A stretch of DNA of 8,061 nt from JBFYKJ01 sp041306005 (GCA_041306005.1 JBFYKJ010000008.1:1-8061); one strand, 5' to 3'; counted from the stretch's first letter, positions 1 to 5,976 are shown. The notes: generated from the sequence alone by a model not told the origin. Made by a program: numbers and translations.

Positions 1-454
1 TCGCGCCGTATGGGGTCGACCCTGACCTCTGGTTCCCGGTGTTCATATACGCCTCGTTGTCAAGGCACACATAGAGGAAATCGTGGCCCCTCTCGAGGGC
101 GCCCGACAGCGATTGCAAGCCTATGTCGTAGGTGCTGCCGTCCCCGCCGAACGCGACGAACTTCACTTCCTCCGGCATCTTGCCCTTCTTCTTCAGGGCC
201 TTGTAGGCAGTTTCCACACCCGCTATCGTCGCGGATGCGTTCTCAAAGGCGCTGTGTATCCACGGCACCCTCCAGGCGGATGAGGGGTAGATCGTAGTTG
301 AGACCTCAAGGCACCCGGTGGCGTTCGCGACGACGACCGGCTTGTCGGTCGCCCCGAGGATGGTCTTGACTATCGTCGGCTCGGCGCAGCCGCCGCACAA
401 TCCGTGGCCAGGAGCGAGCCTCGCTTCCTTCCTTGCGAATTCCTTGTAGTTCAT
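1..454 (-). CDS. porB: Pyruvate:ferredoxin oxidoreductase beta subunit, 3' end beyond window
   Basis: This is the thiamine-diphosphate-binding subunit of a 2-oxoacid:ferredoxin oxidoreductase, which with PorA decarboxylates pyruvate to acetyl-CoA and passes electrons to ferredoxin. The gene is open to the left edge: 151 codons are present, about half of the usual roughly 300. The start is ATG at 454, beginning MNYKEFARKE. Visible motifs are the paired cysteines C20-G-G-C23 and C48 (NATGCLEV), which in this family help hold a [4Fe-4S] cluster; the fourth ligand would lie outside the window. The TPP/Mg motif runs from GDGSTYDIG (104-112) to LDNEAYMNTG (131-140). The start lies 42 nt after the porA stop, with no Shine-Dalgarno site but an A-rich ATATCAAAG just before ATG. 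Pyruvate is the most likely substrate from overall resemblance and gene order, but other 2-oxoacids cannot be excluded. Confidence 0.95.
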   Translation of the reverse strand, partial: MNYKEFARKEARLAPGHGLCGGCAEPTIVKTILGATDKPVVVANATGCLEVSTTIYPSSAWRVPWIHSAFENASATIAGVETAYKALKKKGKMPEEVKFVAFGGDGSTYDIGLQSLSGALERGHDFLYVCLDNEAYMNTGNQRSGSTPYGA

Positions 455-496
455 CTTTGATATTGATTCAATTCGCTGATTGTTATGTTCTTAGAT

Positions 497-1669
497 CTAT
501 TCCCTTAGGTTTACGTACTCTTCCCTTCCGGTCACTTTCCCGGCGAGCATGTCGTTGAACACCTTTTCAATGTGGAAGTCGGACAAGTCTCTTCCGCCTA
601 TCCCAAACACATAGCTCTGCAGCTTGACCTTGCAGTTGCCGGTGTCGTGCAGAGCGTTCTTCACGTCGCTGTAGACCGGCGCCCCGGCGCCGAACGCGAA
701 GGACCTGTCCAGCACCGCGACAGTCTTCGCCCCCTCGAGCGCCTTTGCGACCCTCTTGTAGGGGAACGGCCTGAACATCCTTATCCTGACAAGGCCAACC
801 TTCTTGCCCTCCTTTCTCATCCTGTCAACGACTGTCTTCGTCGTCCCCGCGGCCGAGCTCATCGTGACTATGAGCGCGTCGGCGTCCTTTGAGTGGTATT
901 CCTCTATGACGTCAAACTCGTTGCCGGTTATCTTGGCAAGCTCCTTGGCGATGCCCGGGAGCACATTCGGGACTTGCTCCATGGCCTCGACCTGCTGCCT
1001 CTTTGTCTCGAAGAGGTAATCCGTCAGCTCGATCGGCCCGACCGTTATCGGCTTCTTGTAATCAAGCAGGTTGAACTGGAACTTATACTCGCCGATGAAC
1101 GCCTTTACCAGCGCGTCATCATGGATGACCGTGTTCTCGACGCCGTGGCTTGTTATGAACCCGTCCATGCAGGGCATTATCGGGAGGAGGACATCCTTGT
1201 GCTCCGCGAGCCTAAGGGCAAGGAGCGTGTTCTCGTAGGACTCCTGCGCGTCTTCGGCGAATATCTGCATCCAGCCCATGTCCTTTGCACCCATGGTGTC
1301 CGAGTGGTCGCAGTGGATGTTGAGAGGTGCTGAAAGTGCGCGGTTGGCTACCGGCATCACTATCGGGCACCTTAGGCCGGATGCGATGCCGAGTATCTCC
1401 CACATATAAGCAAGGCCGGCGGACGATGTAGCCGTCATAGACCTTGCGCCCGAGTAAGCCGCGCCGATGACGGCGCTCAACGCTGAGTGCTCCGATTCGA
1501 CCCTTATCATCTCCGTCTTGACTATCCCGTCGGCGACGAACTTTGCAAAGCCCTCGACTATCGGGGTCTGCGGCGTGATCGGGTAGGCCGCGACTACGTC
1601 AGGCTCTATCTGCCTCATCGCCTGCGCAACGCCTTCAGCGCCCGTAAGGGGCTTCATCTTGTTAGCCAT
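497..1669 (-). CDS. porA: Pyruvate:ferredoxin oxidoreductase alpha subunit
   Basis: This 390-aa protein has the normal length for the alpha subunit of the archaeal four-subunit enzyme. It carries the pyrimidine-binding domain I and domain II of the 2-oxoacid oxidoreductase fold and completes the active site with PorB. Visible motifs are AYPITPQTPIVE (28-39), whose Thr32 matches the substrate/TPP-contact threonine of the YPITP motif; VESEHSA (57-63); TATSSAGLAYM (79-89); and ANRALSAPLNIHCDHSD (108-124), whose Arg110 matches the pyruvate-carboxylate arginine described for this family. The C-terminal part (about 255-355) includes the SSAAGTTKTVVDRMR and GVxRIRMFRPFP-like stretches of domain II. 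No stop or frameshift interrupts it. It follows porD by about 100 nt filled with hairpins. The start context (AAATATCAACGATG) lacks a Shine-Dalgarno site and resembles that of porB. Confidence 0.97.
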   Translation of the reverse strand: MANKMKPLTGAEGVAQAMRQIEPDVVAAYPITPQTPIVEGFAKFVADGIVKTEMIRVESEHSALSAVIGAAYSGARSMTATSSAGLAYMWEILGIASGLRCPIVMPVANRALSAPLNIHCDHSDTMGAKDMGWMQIFAEDAQESYENTLLALRLAEHKDVLLPIMPCMDGFITSHGVENTVIHDDALVKAFIGEYKFQFNLLDYKKPITVGPIELTDYLFETKRQQVEAMEQVPNVLPGIAKELAKITGNEFDVIEEYHSKDADALIVTMSSAAGTTKTVVDRMRKEGKKVGLVRIRMFRPFPYKRVAKALEGAKTVAVLDRSFAFGAGAPVYSDVKNALHDTGNCKVKLQSYVFGIGGRDLSDFHIEKVFNDMLAGKVTGREEYVNLRE

Positions 1670-1690
1670 CGTTGATATTTATTGTCTGGA

Positions 1691-1775
1691 GCCCAAAGTT
1701 CGGCGAAGCCGAACTTGGGCACAGGGTCGCTTCGCGACCCTCGTGTTTAGGGTCATCTGTCCTCAACAGATCACC
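1691..1775. repeat. Tandem hairpins in the porD-porA spacer
   Basis: Three adjacent inverted repeats almost fill this spacer. The first pairs 1696-1704 with 1708-1716 (9 bp, loop GAA) and continues, after a bulged A at 1695, with GCCC 1691-1694 against GGGC 1717-1720. The second pairs 1723-1730 (AGGGTCGC) with 1734-1741 (GCGACCCT), 8 bp around the loop TTC. The third pairs 1755-1760 with 1766-1771 (6 bp, loop CCTCA) and continues, past a C/C mismatch, with GGT 1751-1753 against ACC 1773-1775; it overlaps the porD stop codon. The architecture matches the array at 2816-2920. The role is unknown; mRNA processing, stability or partial termination between operon genes are possibilities. Confidence 0.8.
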
Positions 1776-2082
1776 TGAACTTGCTTTCCTCCTCCATCTT
1801 TATGCACTTGACCGGGCACACGGACGCGCAGACGCCGCAGCCCTTGCAGTAGTTAAAGTCAGTCTCACTCCTTTTGTCCCCCTCAACCGGGATGCACATG
1901 TCCGGGCACTGGGCGACGCATATCATGCAGTTTATGCACTTCGCGCTGTCCCACACCGGCCGGAATGAGCGCCAGTCGCCCGTTTTATTAACCAGCGAAG
2001 TCGGGGCGTTAACTATGACGCCGCCTATAGGGATGTCCTTCCAGCCCTTCTTCTTCGCCGCAGGCTCGCACACTTTTGACAT
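1771..2082 (-). CDS. porD: Pyruvate:ferredoxin oxidoreductase delta subunit (2x[4Fe-4S] ferredoxin)
   Basis: This 103-aa electron-transfer subunit carries electrons from the TPP site of PorA/PorB to external ferredoxin. It has two typical [4Fe-4S] motifs, C49-x2-C52-x2-C55-x3-C59-P and C79-x2-C82-x2-C85-x3-C89-P, plus additional cysteines at 63 and 93 just after each motif. The N-terminal 45 residues (with GGVIVNAPTSLVNKTGDWR) match the usual PorD extension that precedes the clusters. Length is normal. It starts 50 nt after the porG stop; that spacer is very AT-rich, and no Shine-Dalgarno site is seen. Its stop codon lies inside the third hairpin of the following spacer. Confidence 0.96.
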   Translation of the reverse strand: MSKVCEPAAKKKGWKDIPIGGVIVNAPTSLVNKTGDWRSFRPVWDSAKCINCMICVAQCPDMCIPVEGDKRSETDFNYCKGCGVCASVCPVKCIKMEEESKFR

Positions 2083-2132
2083 TTTGAAAATGATTATTGT
2101 CGCTTAATTAAGCTTAGTTAATTATAATATGC

Positions 2133-2702
2133 TCAGCTCTTCGCCTCGTCGTAAGCCCTTCGTATCGCGTTTATCGTCGCCTGGGTCTTTTCCTCGCCGA
2201 GTTTTTTCAAGAACTTCTGCTTGATCTTGTTCTCTATACTTTCAACAGGTATCACCGGCGACGCCTTTATCATCGCGCCGAGGATTGGCACGTTCGGCTT
2301 GTTCACGCCCGTAGCCTCTATGGATATCTTAGTTGCGTCAACGGTGTAGACCTTCCCCGGGAAGCCCGTTTCCTCTTTTATCGCCGCCGGGCTCTTGTTC
2401 GTGTTGACGACAAGGACGCTGTCCTTGTCCGCGCCCTCGGCGGTGTTAATCGAGCATAGGAGTGTCGGGTCTATCACAAGAACGACGTCCGGGTGGTTGA
2501 CCGGCTGGTAGAGGCGGATCTTCTCATCGGAGATTCGGGCATAAGCGGTGACGGGAGCGCCGGTCCTCTCCGGTCCGTACTCCGGGAACGCCTGGACAAA
2601 CTTCCCCTCGTCCATGCCGGACTCGGCTATGAACTGGGCTGCAGTCTTGCCGCCTTGCCCGCCCCTGCCGTGTATCCGGACCTCGAAGATGTCCTTTGCC
2701 AT
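2133..2702 (-). CDS. porG: Pyruvate:ferredoxin oxidoreductase gamma subunit
   Basis: This is the gamma subunit (189 aa), which binds the CoA-side domain in the assembled enzyme. It is recognised from FEVRIHGRGGQGGKTAAQ near the N-terminus, FPEYGPERTGAPVTAYARIS, and HPDVVLVIDPTLL, all typical of the family. The reading frame stays open upstream to an ATG at 2846, but the extra 48 residues run through the hairpin array and have no family resemblance. I therefore place the start at ATG 2702 (MAKDIFEVRIHG), which gives the usual length. The gene order G-D-A-B is the standard archaeal order. No Shine-Dalgarno site is seen; an A/T-rich TATA-like stretch lies about 39 nt upstream, so an additional promoter for the por genes is possible. 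Confidence 0.95.
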   Translation of the reverse strand: MAKDIFEVRIHGRGGQGGKTAAQFIAESGMDEGKFVQAFPEYGPERTGAPVTAYARISDEKIRLYQPVNHPDVVLVIDPTLLCSINTAEGADKDSVLVVNTNKSPAAIKEETGFPGKVYTVDATKISIEATGVNKPNVPILGAMIKASPVIPVESIENKIKQKFLKKLGEEKTQATINAIRRAYDEAKS

Positions 2703-2735
2703 GATGAATGTGAAGAAGTCAGATTTGAACCTCGG

Positions 2736-2745
2736 TAAATAAAAA
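2736..2745 (-). promoter_or_regulatory. Possible TATA-like element upstream of porG
   Basis: On the minus strand this reads TTTTTATTTA, about 34-43 nt before the porG start, between the hairpin array and the gene. An archaeal TATA box here would give a leader of roughly 10-15 nt. The region is generally A/T-rich, so the match may be fortuitous; the por genes could simply be read through from iscS. Confidence 0.25.
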
Positions 2746-2815
2746 TCCGTGTTGAAAATAATAACCGAAGACTGCAGGCCGCGGCAAACCGATGGCGCTT
2801 TGCCAGGACTGAAGA

Positions 2816-2920
2816 CCCGAGGTTCGCCAGAGGCGAACCTGGGCACGAGGAACCTGCGGTTCCTGTGCGCAAGGACCGACGGTCCTTCGCGCCCAACTTC
2901 ACGTGCAGTGAAGTTCGGGC
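2816..2920. repeat. Array of four tandem hairpins between iscU and porG
   Basis: Four perfect short-loop stems follow each other. They are 2820-2828/2832-2840 (9 bp, loop AGA), 2848-2854/2858-2864 (7 bp, loop TGC), 2871-2877/2881-2887 (7 bp, loop GAC) and 2895-2902/2908-2915 (8 bp, loop GTGCA). Each is extended by 3-4 further pairs beyond a single bulged base: CCC/GGG, GCAC/GTGC, GCGC/GCGC and GCCC/GGGC. The linkers are 6-7 nt, G/C-rich, and shared between neighbouring outer stems. Stem sequences differ while the architecture is kept. A weaker inverted repeat (2783-2788/2799-2804, GGCAAA/TTTGCC) lies just outside. This fills most of the 236-nt gap between iscU and porG. Confidence 0.85.
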
Positions 2921-2938
2921 CGCAGACCCAAGACCGCT

Positions 2939-3577
2939 TTATAGCGCCCCGCTCTTCACGACCTGCACGTCTATCTTCTTTATCTTCGGCAGGCTGATGA
3001 GCTTCTCCTTGATGTCGTCAAAGACGACTTCGGCGTAGCGGTAATTCGGAGGGAGCTCGATTAGGACTTCAATAGTGTCGCCCTTTATCATCACCCTCTT
3101 GACGATCTTCGACTCGACGATGCCCTTTCCCCTGTCAGGGTCCATGACGTGGGCGAGGCGCTTCATCACGTTGGCCTCGTCGACTTTTTCACTGCTCTTT
3201 ATCAGCCCGTGCTTCTCCTCGTAGTTCTTGATGGCGGACTGGAGGGCGACTGTGGCGAGGACGGCGCAGTGCATCTTTATCGTGGGCAGGCCGCCGAGGT
3301 ATTCCGCTATCTCCTGGAATCTAAGCTTCTTTGCCTGTTCGAGGGTCTTTCCCTTCGCGAGGACCGTTAAAGCCGAGCAGGTGGCTATATTGGACGCGCA
3401 CCCGTAGGACTTGAACTTGATGTCTTTTATCTTGAGCGTCTTAGGGTCTATCTTCAAATACATGGTCACCATGTCCCCGCAGGCGAGGCTGCCTTCGGTA
3501 GATTTAGCATCAGGGCTCTTTATCTCCCCCGTGTTTCGCGGGTTCTTGAAGTGGTCCATCACTTTCTCGGTGTACAT
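2939..3577 (-). CDS. iscU: IscU Fe-S scaffold fused to a MIP18-like (DUF59) domain
   Basis: The first ~125 of 212 residues form a complete IscU scaffold on which Fe-S clusters are assembled. It begins MYTEKVMDHFKNPRNTGEI, and the three ligand cysteines are present as C33 (ACGD, with Asp35), C60 (YGCAS) and C104 (MHCAV). LPTIK (97-101) sits where bacterial IscU has its chaperone-binding LPPVK. An extra cysteine is C67. After a short linker, residues ~132-210 resemble the MIP18/DUF59 domain found in Fe-S carrier factors and at the N-terminus of Mrp proteins: a DPDRGKGIVES stretch, then a beta strand ending in ELPP and a helix KEKLISLPKIKKIDVQVV. The cysteine often seen after the ELxTP strand in such domains is absent (ELPPNYRY). 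Standalone IscU is ~125-150 aa, so this is an unusual fusion. A GGAGA at 3586-3590 lies 8 nt before the ATG, supporting this start. The gene begins 45 nt after the iscS-like stop. Confidence 0.93.
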   Translation of the reverse strand: MYTEKVMDHFKNPRNTGEIKSPDAKSTEGSLACGDMVTMYLKIDPKTLKIKDIKFKSYGCASNIATCSALTVLAKGKTLEQAKKLRFQEIAEYLGGLPTIKMHCAVLATVALQSAIKNYEEKHGLIKSSEKVDEANVMKRLAHVMDPDRGKGIVESKIVKRVMIKGDTIEVLIELPPNYRYAEVVFDDIKEKLISLPKIKKIDVQVVKSGAL

Positions 3578-3622
3578 TTTAATCGTCTCCGGCTTTGTGT
3601 CTACAGTCCTCGCTTAATCTCT

Positions 3623-4801
3623 TCATTTACCCTCTATCAGCGGGCTTATCTCGCGCAGCTTCTCGACGACCAGCTTTGCGCTCTTCGCTACATATCCCAT
3701 CTGCTCCGCCTTGTTATACTTCGACAGGCTGAACCTCACCGAGCCGTGCGCGTCCCCGTGGCTCCCGCCCATGGCGATTATCACGTGGCTCGGCGACAAG
3801 TCCCTGCTGAAGCAGGCCGAACCGGTGGTGACACCTATCCCGCGCATGTCGAGGTGGAGCAGGAGAGACTCACCTTCTACATACTTGAAAGTCACGTTCG
3901 CGTTGCTGCAAATGCGCTTCCCCCCTCCGGCTTTGCCACCCGCCCGCGGGTCCGGGCCGTTTAGGTGAGCATCCTTTATCTTGAGGAGCTTAGTTATCAG
4001 CGAGTCCCTCATCTTGGCCATCCGGGCGTTGTCTTTCTTATCATAAATCTCCACCGCTTTCCCGAAGCCGACTATGGACGGGACGTCTTCCAGCCCGGGG
4101 CGGATGCCTCCCTGCTCCCCTCCGCCGTACATCAGCGGCGCTATGTCCACGCCCTTTCTTACATAGAGCGCCGCAACGCCTTTTGGGCCGTAGATGTTGT
4201 GGGAGCTGAGAGTCATTAGGTCTATATCCGTCTTCCCAACGTCAATGGGCTCCTTAAGGAAGCTGTGCGATGCGTCCGTGTGGAAGAGTATGCCTTTCCC
4301 CCTGCAGAGGGCGCCGATTTTTGCCACGTCCTGCACCGCGCCCATCTCCTGGTTCGCGTGCTGGATTGAGACTATCCGGGTATTGGGAGTAAGGGCGGCT
4401 TCCAGCTCGCGCATCTTGACTATCCCGCCCCCCGTGACGCCGATTTTCTTGAACCCGACGCCTTTGTGCTCCGAGAGGAAGCTCATCGTGTTCAGGACCG
4501 TGTTTTGCTCTATCGCCGATGTGACCATGTCCCCTTTCTTGAACGAGACCGCGCCTCGTATCGCCGTGTTGTTCGACTCGGCTACCCCCGACGTGAAGAA
4601 GATTTCTTCGGGCTTCGCGCCTATGCTCCCCGCGATTATCGACCGCGCCGCATTCACCGCGTTCCTGCCGGAGACGCCCTGCGAGTGGCCGAATTCCGAG
4701 CTCGCCATGCCGTAGTGCTTCTTGAAGAACGGCGCCATCGCCCTGAGGACTTCGTCGTCGACGCGCGTCGAGGCGTCGTTGTCGAGGTAGATGTACTCCA
4801 T
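3623..4801 (-). CDS. iscS: IscS/NifS-family protein lacking the PLP-binding lysine (probable non-desulfurase)
   Basis: This 392-aa protein aligns end to end with IscS/NifS cysteine desulfurases: YLDNDAST at the start, NQEMGAVQDV, HTDASHS, SSHNIYGPKG, GGGEQGG, YVEGES, GSACFS and AHGSVRFSL. Working enzymes carry the Schiff-base lysine in S-x-H-K-x-YGPKG; here it is Asn202 (codon 4196-4198 on the plus strand, GTT, read as AAC). Comparing with E. coli IscS from memory, four other cofactor contacts also differ: Thr76 is Ala74, His104 is Gln99, Gln183 is His179, and Thr243 is Leu237. Kept are Asp176 (pyridine-N partner), Ser199, His201, Asn150, the persulfide cysteine C330 and Arg356. Fold and IscU docking are thus probably retained, but PLP chemistry is unlikely. 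Archaeoglobus fulgidus IscS has, as I recall, a similar loss of the PLP lysine. The frame is intact and the changes scattered, so decay or a sequencing error is unlikely. It is the first gene of the iscS-iscU-por block. Confidence 0.93.
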   Translation of the reverse strand: MEYIYLDNDASTRVDDEVLRAMAPFFKKHYGMASSEFGHSQGVSGRNAVNAARSIIAGSIGAKPEEIFFTSGVAESNNTAIRGAVSFKKGDMVTSAIEQNTVLNTMSFLSEHKGVGFKKIGVTGGGIVKMRELEAALTPNTRIVSIQHANQEMGAVQDVAKIGALCRGKGILFHTDASHSFLKEPIDVGKTDIDLMTLSSHNIYGPKGVAALYVRKGVDIAPLMYGGGEQGGIRPGLEDVPSIVGFGKAVEIYDKKDNARMAKMRDSLITKLLKIKDAHLNGPDPRAGGKAGGGKRICSNANVTFKYVEGESLLLHLDMRGIGVTTGSACFSRDLSPSHVIIAMGGSHGDAHGSVRFSLSKYNKAEQMGYVAKSAKLVVEKLREISPLIEGK

Positions 4802-4823
4802 TAATACCCAATCTCCGGCAGAT

Positions 4824-4831
4824 CTATTAAG
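4824..4831 (-). promoter_or_regulatory. TATA-like box for the iscS-iscU-por block
   Basis: On the minus strand this reads CTTAATAG within AGCGCTTAATAGATC, centred about 27 nt before the iscS ATG. That spacing puts the transcription start at or next to the start codon (leaderless mRNA). A near-identical element, AGCGTTTAATAGAGC, lies the same distance before the UbiA gene, which raises confidence in both. Confidence 0.6.
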
Positions 4832-4852
4832 CGCTAAGTTAAGCCAAGCGGC

Positions 4853-4860
4853 TTTATAAA
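4853..4860 (+). promoter_or_regulatory. TATA box of the zinc-ribbon gene
   Basis: TTTATAAA is a textbook archaeal TATA box, centred about 34 nt before the ATG at 4891, giving a predicted leader of under 10 nt. No Shine-Dalgarno site follows. The element is a palindrome and lies in the 89-nt gap between two divergent genes, so it could also serve the minus strand, although the iscS-like gene has a better placed candidate. Confidence 0.65.
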
Positions 4861-4890
4861 TCCTTTTAATACCCGCGCCTTTAACCTACT

Positions 4891-5199
4891 ATGAGATGCC
4901 AAGCCTGCGGCTTTACCAACAAGAAGGCGGAGTTTCGCTGCAAGAAGTGCGGGGTAAAGCTGGCCAAGGCCTGCCCTCGATGTTCCTCTTTGAACAAGGC
5001 CGATGCCAATTTCTGCAAGGACTGCGGATGGCCGCTCGTCGGGAAATTCTCGAAGGCCGATAAACCTTTCTTATGCCCCAAATGCCGCTCCCCGATGGAG
5101 TGGGGCACGCCCCGATGCAGGTGCGGAGCCGCCATGCGATGGGACCGGATAGCCGTGGAGGAGGACAAGGCCGTTAGGGGCAAGCCGGCCAGGATCTAA
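4891..5199 (+). CDS. Small protein with three consecutive zinc ribbons
   Basis: This 102-aa protein consists largely of cysteine pairs that form three zinc-ribbon units: C3-x2-C6 with C17-x2-C20; C28-x2-C31 with C42-x2-C45; and C62-x2-C65 with C76-x-C78. The third knuckle is irregular (CRC rather than CxxC). The remainder is basic and polar (FTNKKAEFRCKKCGVKL, SSLNKADANFCKDCGWPL), typical of double-zinc-ribbon proteins whose partners are unknown. Nucleic-acid or protein binding is plausible but not shown by the sequence. It has its own TATA box and is divergent from the iscS block. The last 33 codons are partly duplicated downstream at 6025-6123. Confidence 0.9.
   Translation: MRCQACGFTNKKAEFRCKKCGVKLAKACPRCSSLNKADANFCKDCGWPLVGKFSKADKPFLCPKCRSPMEWGTPRCRCGAAMRWDRIAVEEDKAVRGKPARI
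5086..5184 (+). repeat. 99-bp direct repeat, copy 1 (inside the zinc-ribbon gene)
   Basis: This stretch, encoding the third half-ribbon and C-terminal part of the zinc-ribbon protein, matches 6025-6123 without gaps, with 6 mismatches in 99 bases by eye. The copies are 939 bp apart and flank the 246-aa unknown gene. Similarity stops abruptly at both ends. Confidence 0.93.
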
Positions 5200-5200
5200 G

Positions 5201-5207
5201 CTTTTAT
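5201..5207 (+). promoter_or_regulatory. Possible TATA-like box for the 246-aa gene
   Basis: CTTTTAT, centred about 32 nt before the ATG at 5236 and directly after the zinc-ribbon stop codon, has spacing consistent with a short-leader archaeal promoter. No Shine-Dalgarno site lies between it and the start. Read-through from the zinc-ribbon gene, which ends 36 nt before this start, is an alternative. Confidence 0.4.
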
Positions 5208-5235
5208 CCTTTCCTTCATTTATCATTCCTACAAA

Positions 5236-5976
5236 ATGGCCCCAACCGTAAAATCGATAGGCGAGAAGATAACCCAAGTAGAGTTAGAGAGACAGGCCCT
5301 TCAGGTCCAGGCTTTGGCCGAAGAGATACGGAGACGGGAGCCGGGGGTCTACAAGAGGTATCTGGGAGGATTCAAGCTGGACACCCCGAGCCTGGTTGGC
5401 ATGATAGGCGGAGGGGACAGGGACCGAATCGGCCTTTTGGGCGGCAGGCTTGCCGAGGCGCAGAGGCGGGCCAAGATAGATTCCCCCAAATACGGCTGGC
5501 CCAGCTCGCTTGACAGTGGCGAGGCCGCCCTCAACTCGAGGATAACGCGGCTCGGGCGCATGAAAAGCGCCGCCGGCGATGAAGAAGGCGCAGCCAACCT
5601 CCTTTGGGCCGGGAAGAGAGAGAAGGGGATGCTTGAGCGGACGATGGCCCGCGACCGGGCGAAGAAGACGGCCTGGGAAAAGGAGTATCGGACAGTCAAG
5701 GGGCAGGCGATGTCGTCGAATATAGCCGAAAGCATTGCTGAGGAGGCTGCAAGGAGGGATGCGGGGCACGCGATGCGCGGCGCCGGCGGCACGGCTGGCA
5801 AGCTCTACACAATTGAGCGGCATCTTGCTACCGGGGAGCGTTCGTTGCCGAACAATGCGGCAGTGCGCCGCCGTGCGTCTAAAAGGCTCATCGGCCCGTC
5901 GCAGGCGAGGAGAGACCGCCTTCCCCACAAGAAGCTCAAGGCTAAAGCCCGCCGCCAGGCTCGCCGGCAAGTCTAA
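5236..5976 (+). CDS. Basic helical protein of unknown function
   Basis: I do not recognise this 246-aa protein. It contains no cysteine and no hydrophobic segment long enough to cross a membrane, so it should be soluble. Residues 7-35 (SIGEKITQVELERQALQVQALAEEIRRRE) look like a charged amphipathic or coiled-coil helix. Residues 36-75 hold glycine-rich turns (GMIGGGDRDRIGLLGGR). Residues 127-175 are again charged and helical. The last 40 residues are strongly basic (RRRASKRLIG, KKLKAKARRQARRQV), which suggests contact with nucleic acid, though no known domain is visible. The stop is doubled (TAATAA). Codon use resembles its neighbours and the frame is long and open, so I take it as real. It is flanked by the two copies of the 99-bp repeat, which may mark an insertion or rearrangement. 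Confidence 0.7.
   Translation: MAPTVKSIGEKITQVELERQALQVQALAEEIRRREPGVYKRYLGGFKLDTPSLVGMIGGGDRDRIGLLGGRLAEAQRRAKIDSPKYGWPSSLDSGEAALNSRITRLGRMKSAAGDEEGAANLLWAGKREKGMLERTMARDRAKKTAWEKEYRTVKGQAMSSNIAESIAEEAARRDAGHAMRGAGGTAGKLYTIERHLATGERSLPNNAAVRRRASKRLIGPSQARRDRLPHKKLKAKARRQARRQV

Noticed and set aside
61..100. Apparent frameshift in porB near the GALERGHDF segment
   Set aside because: On rereading, the plus strand has four C in GGCCCC, so the frame runs GALERGHDFLYVCLDNEAY without interruption.
2083..2132. Promoter in the AT-rich porG-porD spacer (TTAATTAAGCTTAGTTAATTA-like)
   Set aside because: It contains TATA-like words and an imperfect palindrome around AAGCTT, but the gap is only 50 nt inside an operon and such words are expected in any A/T-rich stretch; not strong enough to list.
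2703..2846. Upstream extension of porG to an ATG at 2846
   Set aside because: The added 48 residues are encoded by the hairpin array and the A/T-rich leader and have no resemblance to PorG; the start at 2702 gives the family length.
2816..2920. CRISPR array or rho-independent-like terminator
   Set aside because: There are no constant repeats with unique spacers, units are only ~20-25 nt, and no T-run follows on either strand.
4196..4198. Lys-to-Asn change in IscS as a sequencing error
   Set aside because: One base could explain it, but four further cofactor-contact positions are also changed, so a true variant is more likely; still worth checking in reads.
4254..4811. Long open frames overlapping iscS and other genes on either strand
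   Set aside because: They are GC-rich shadows of recognised genes, with arginine-rich compositions and no family resemblance.
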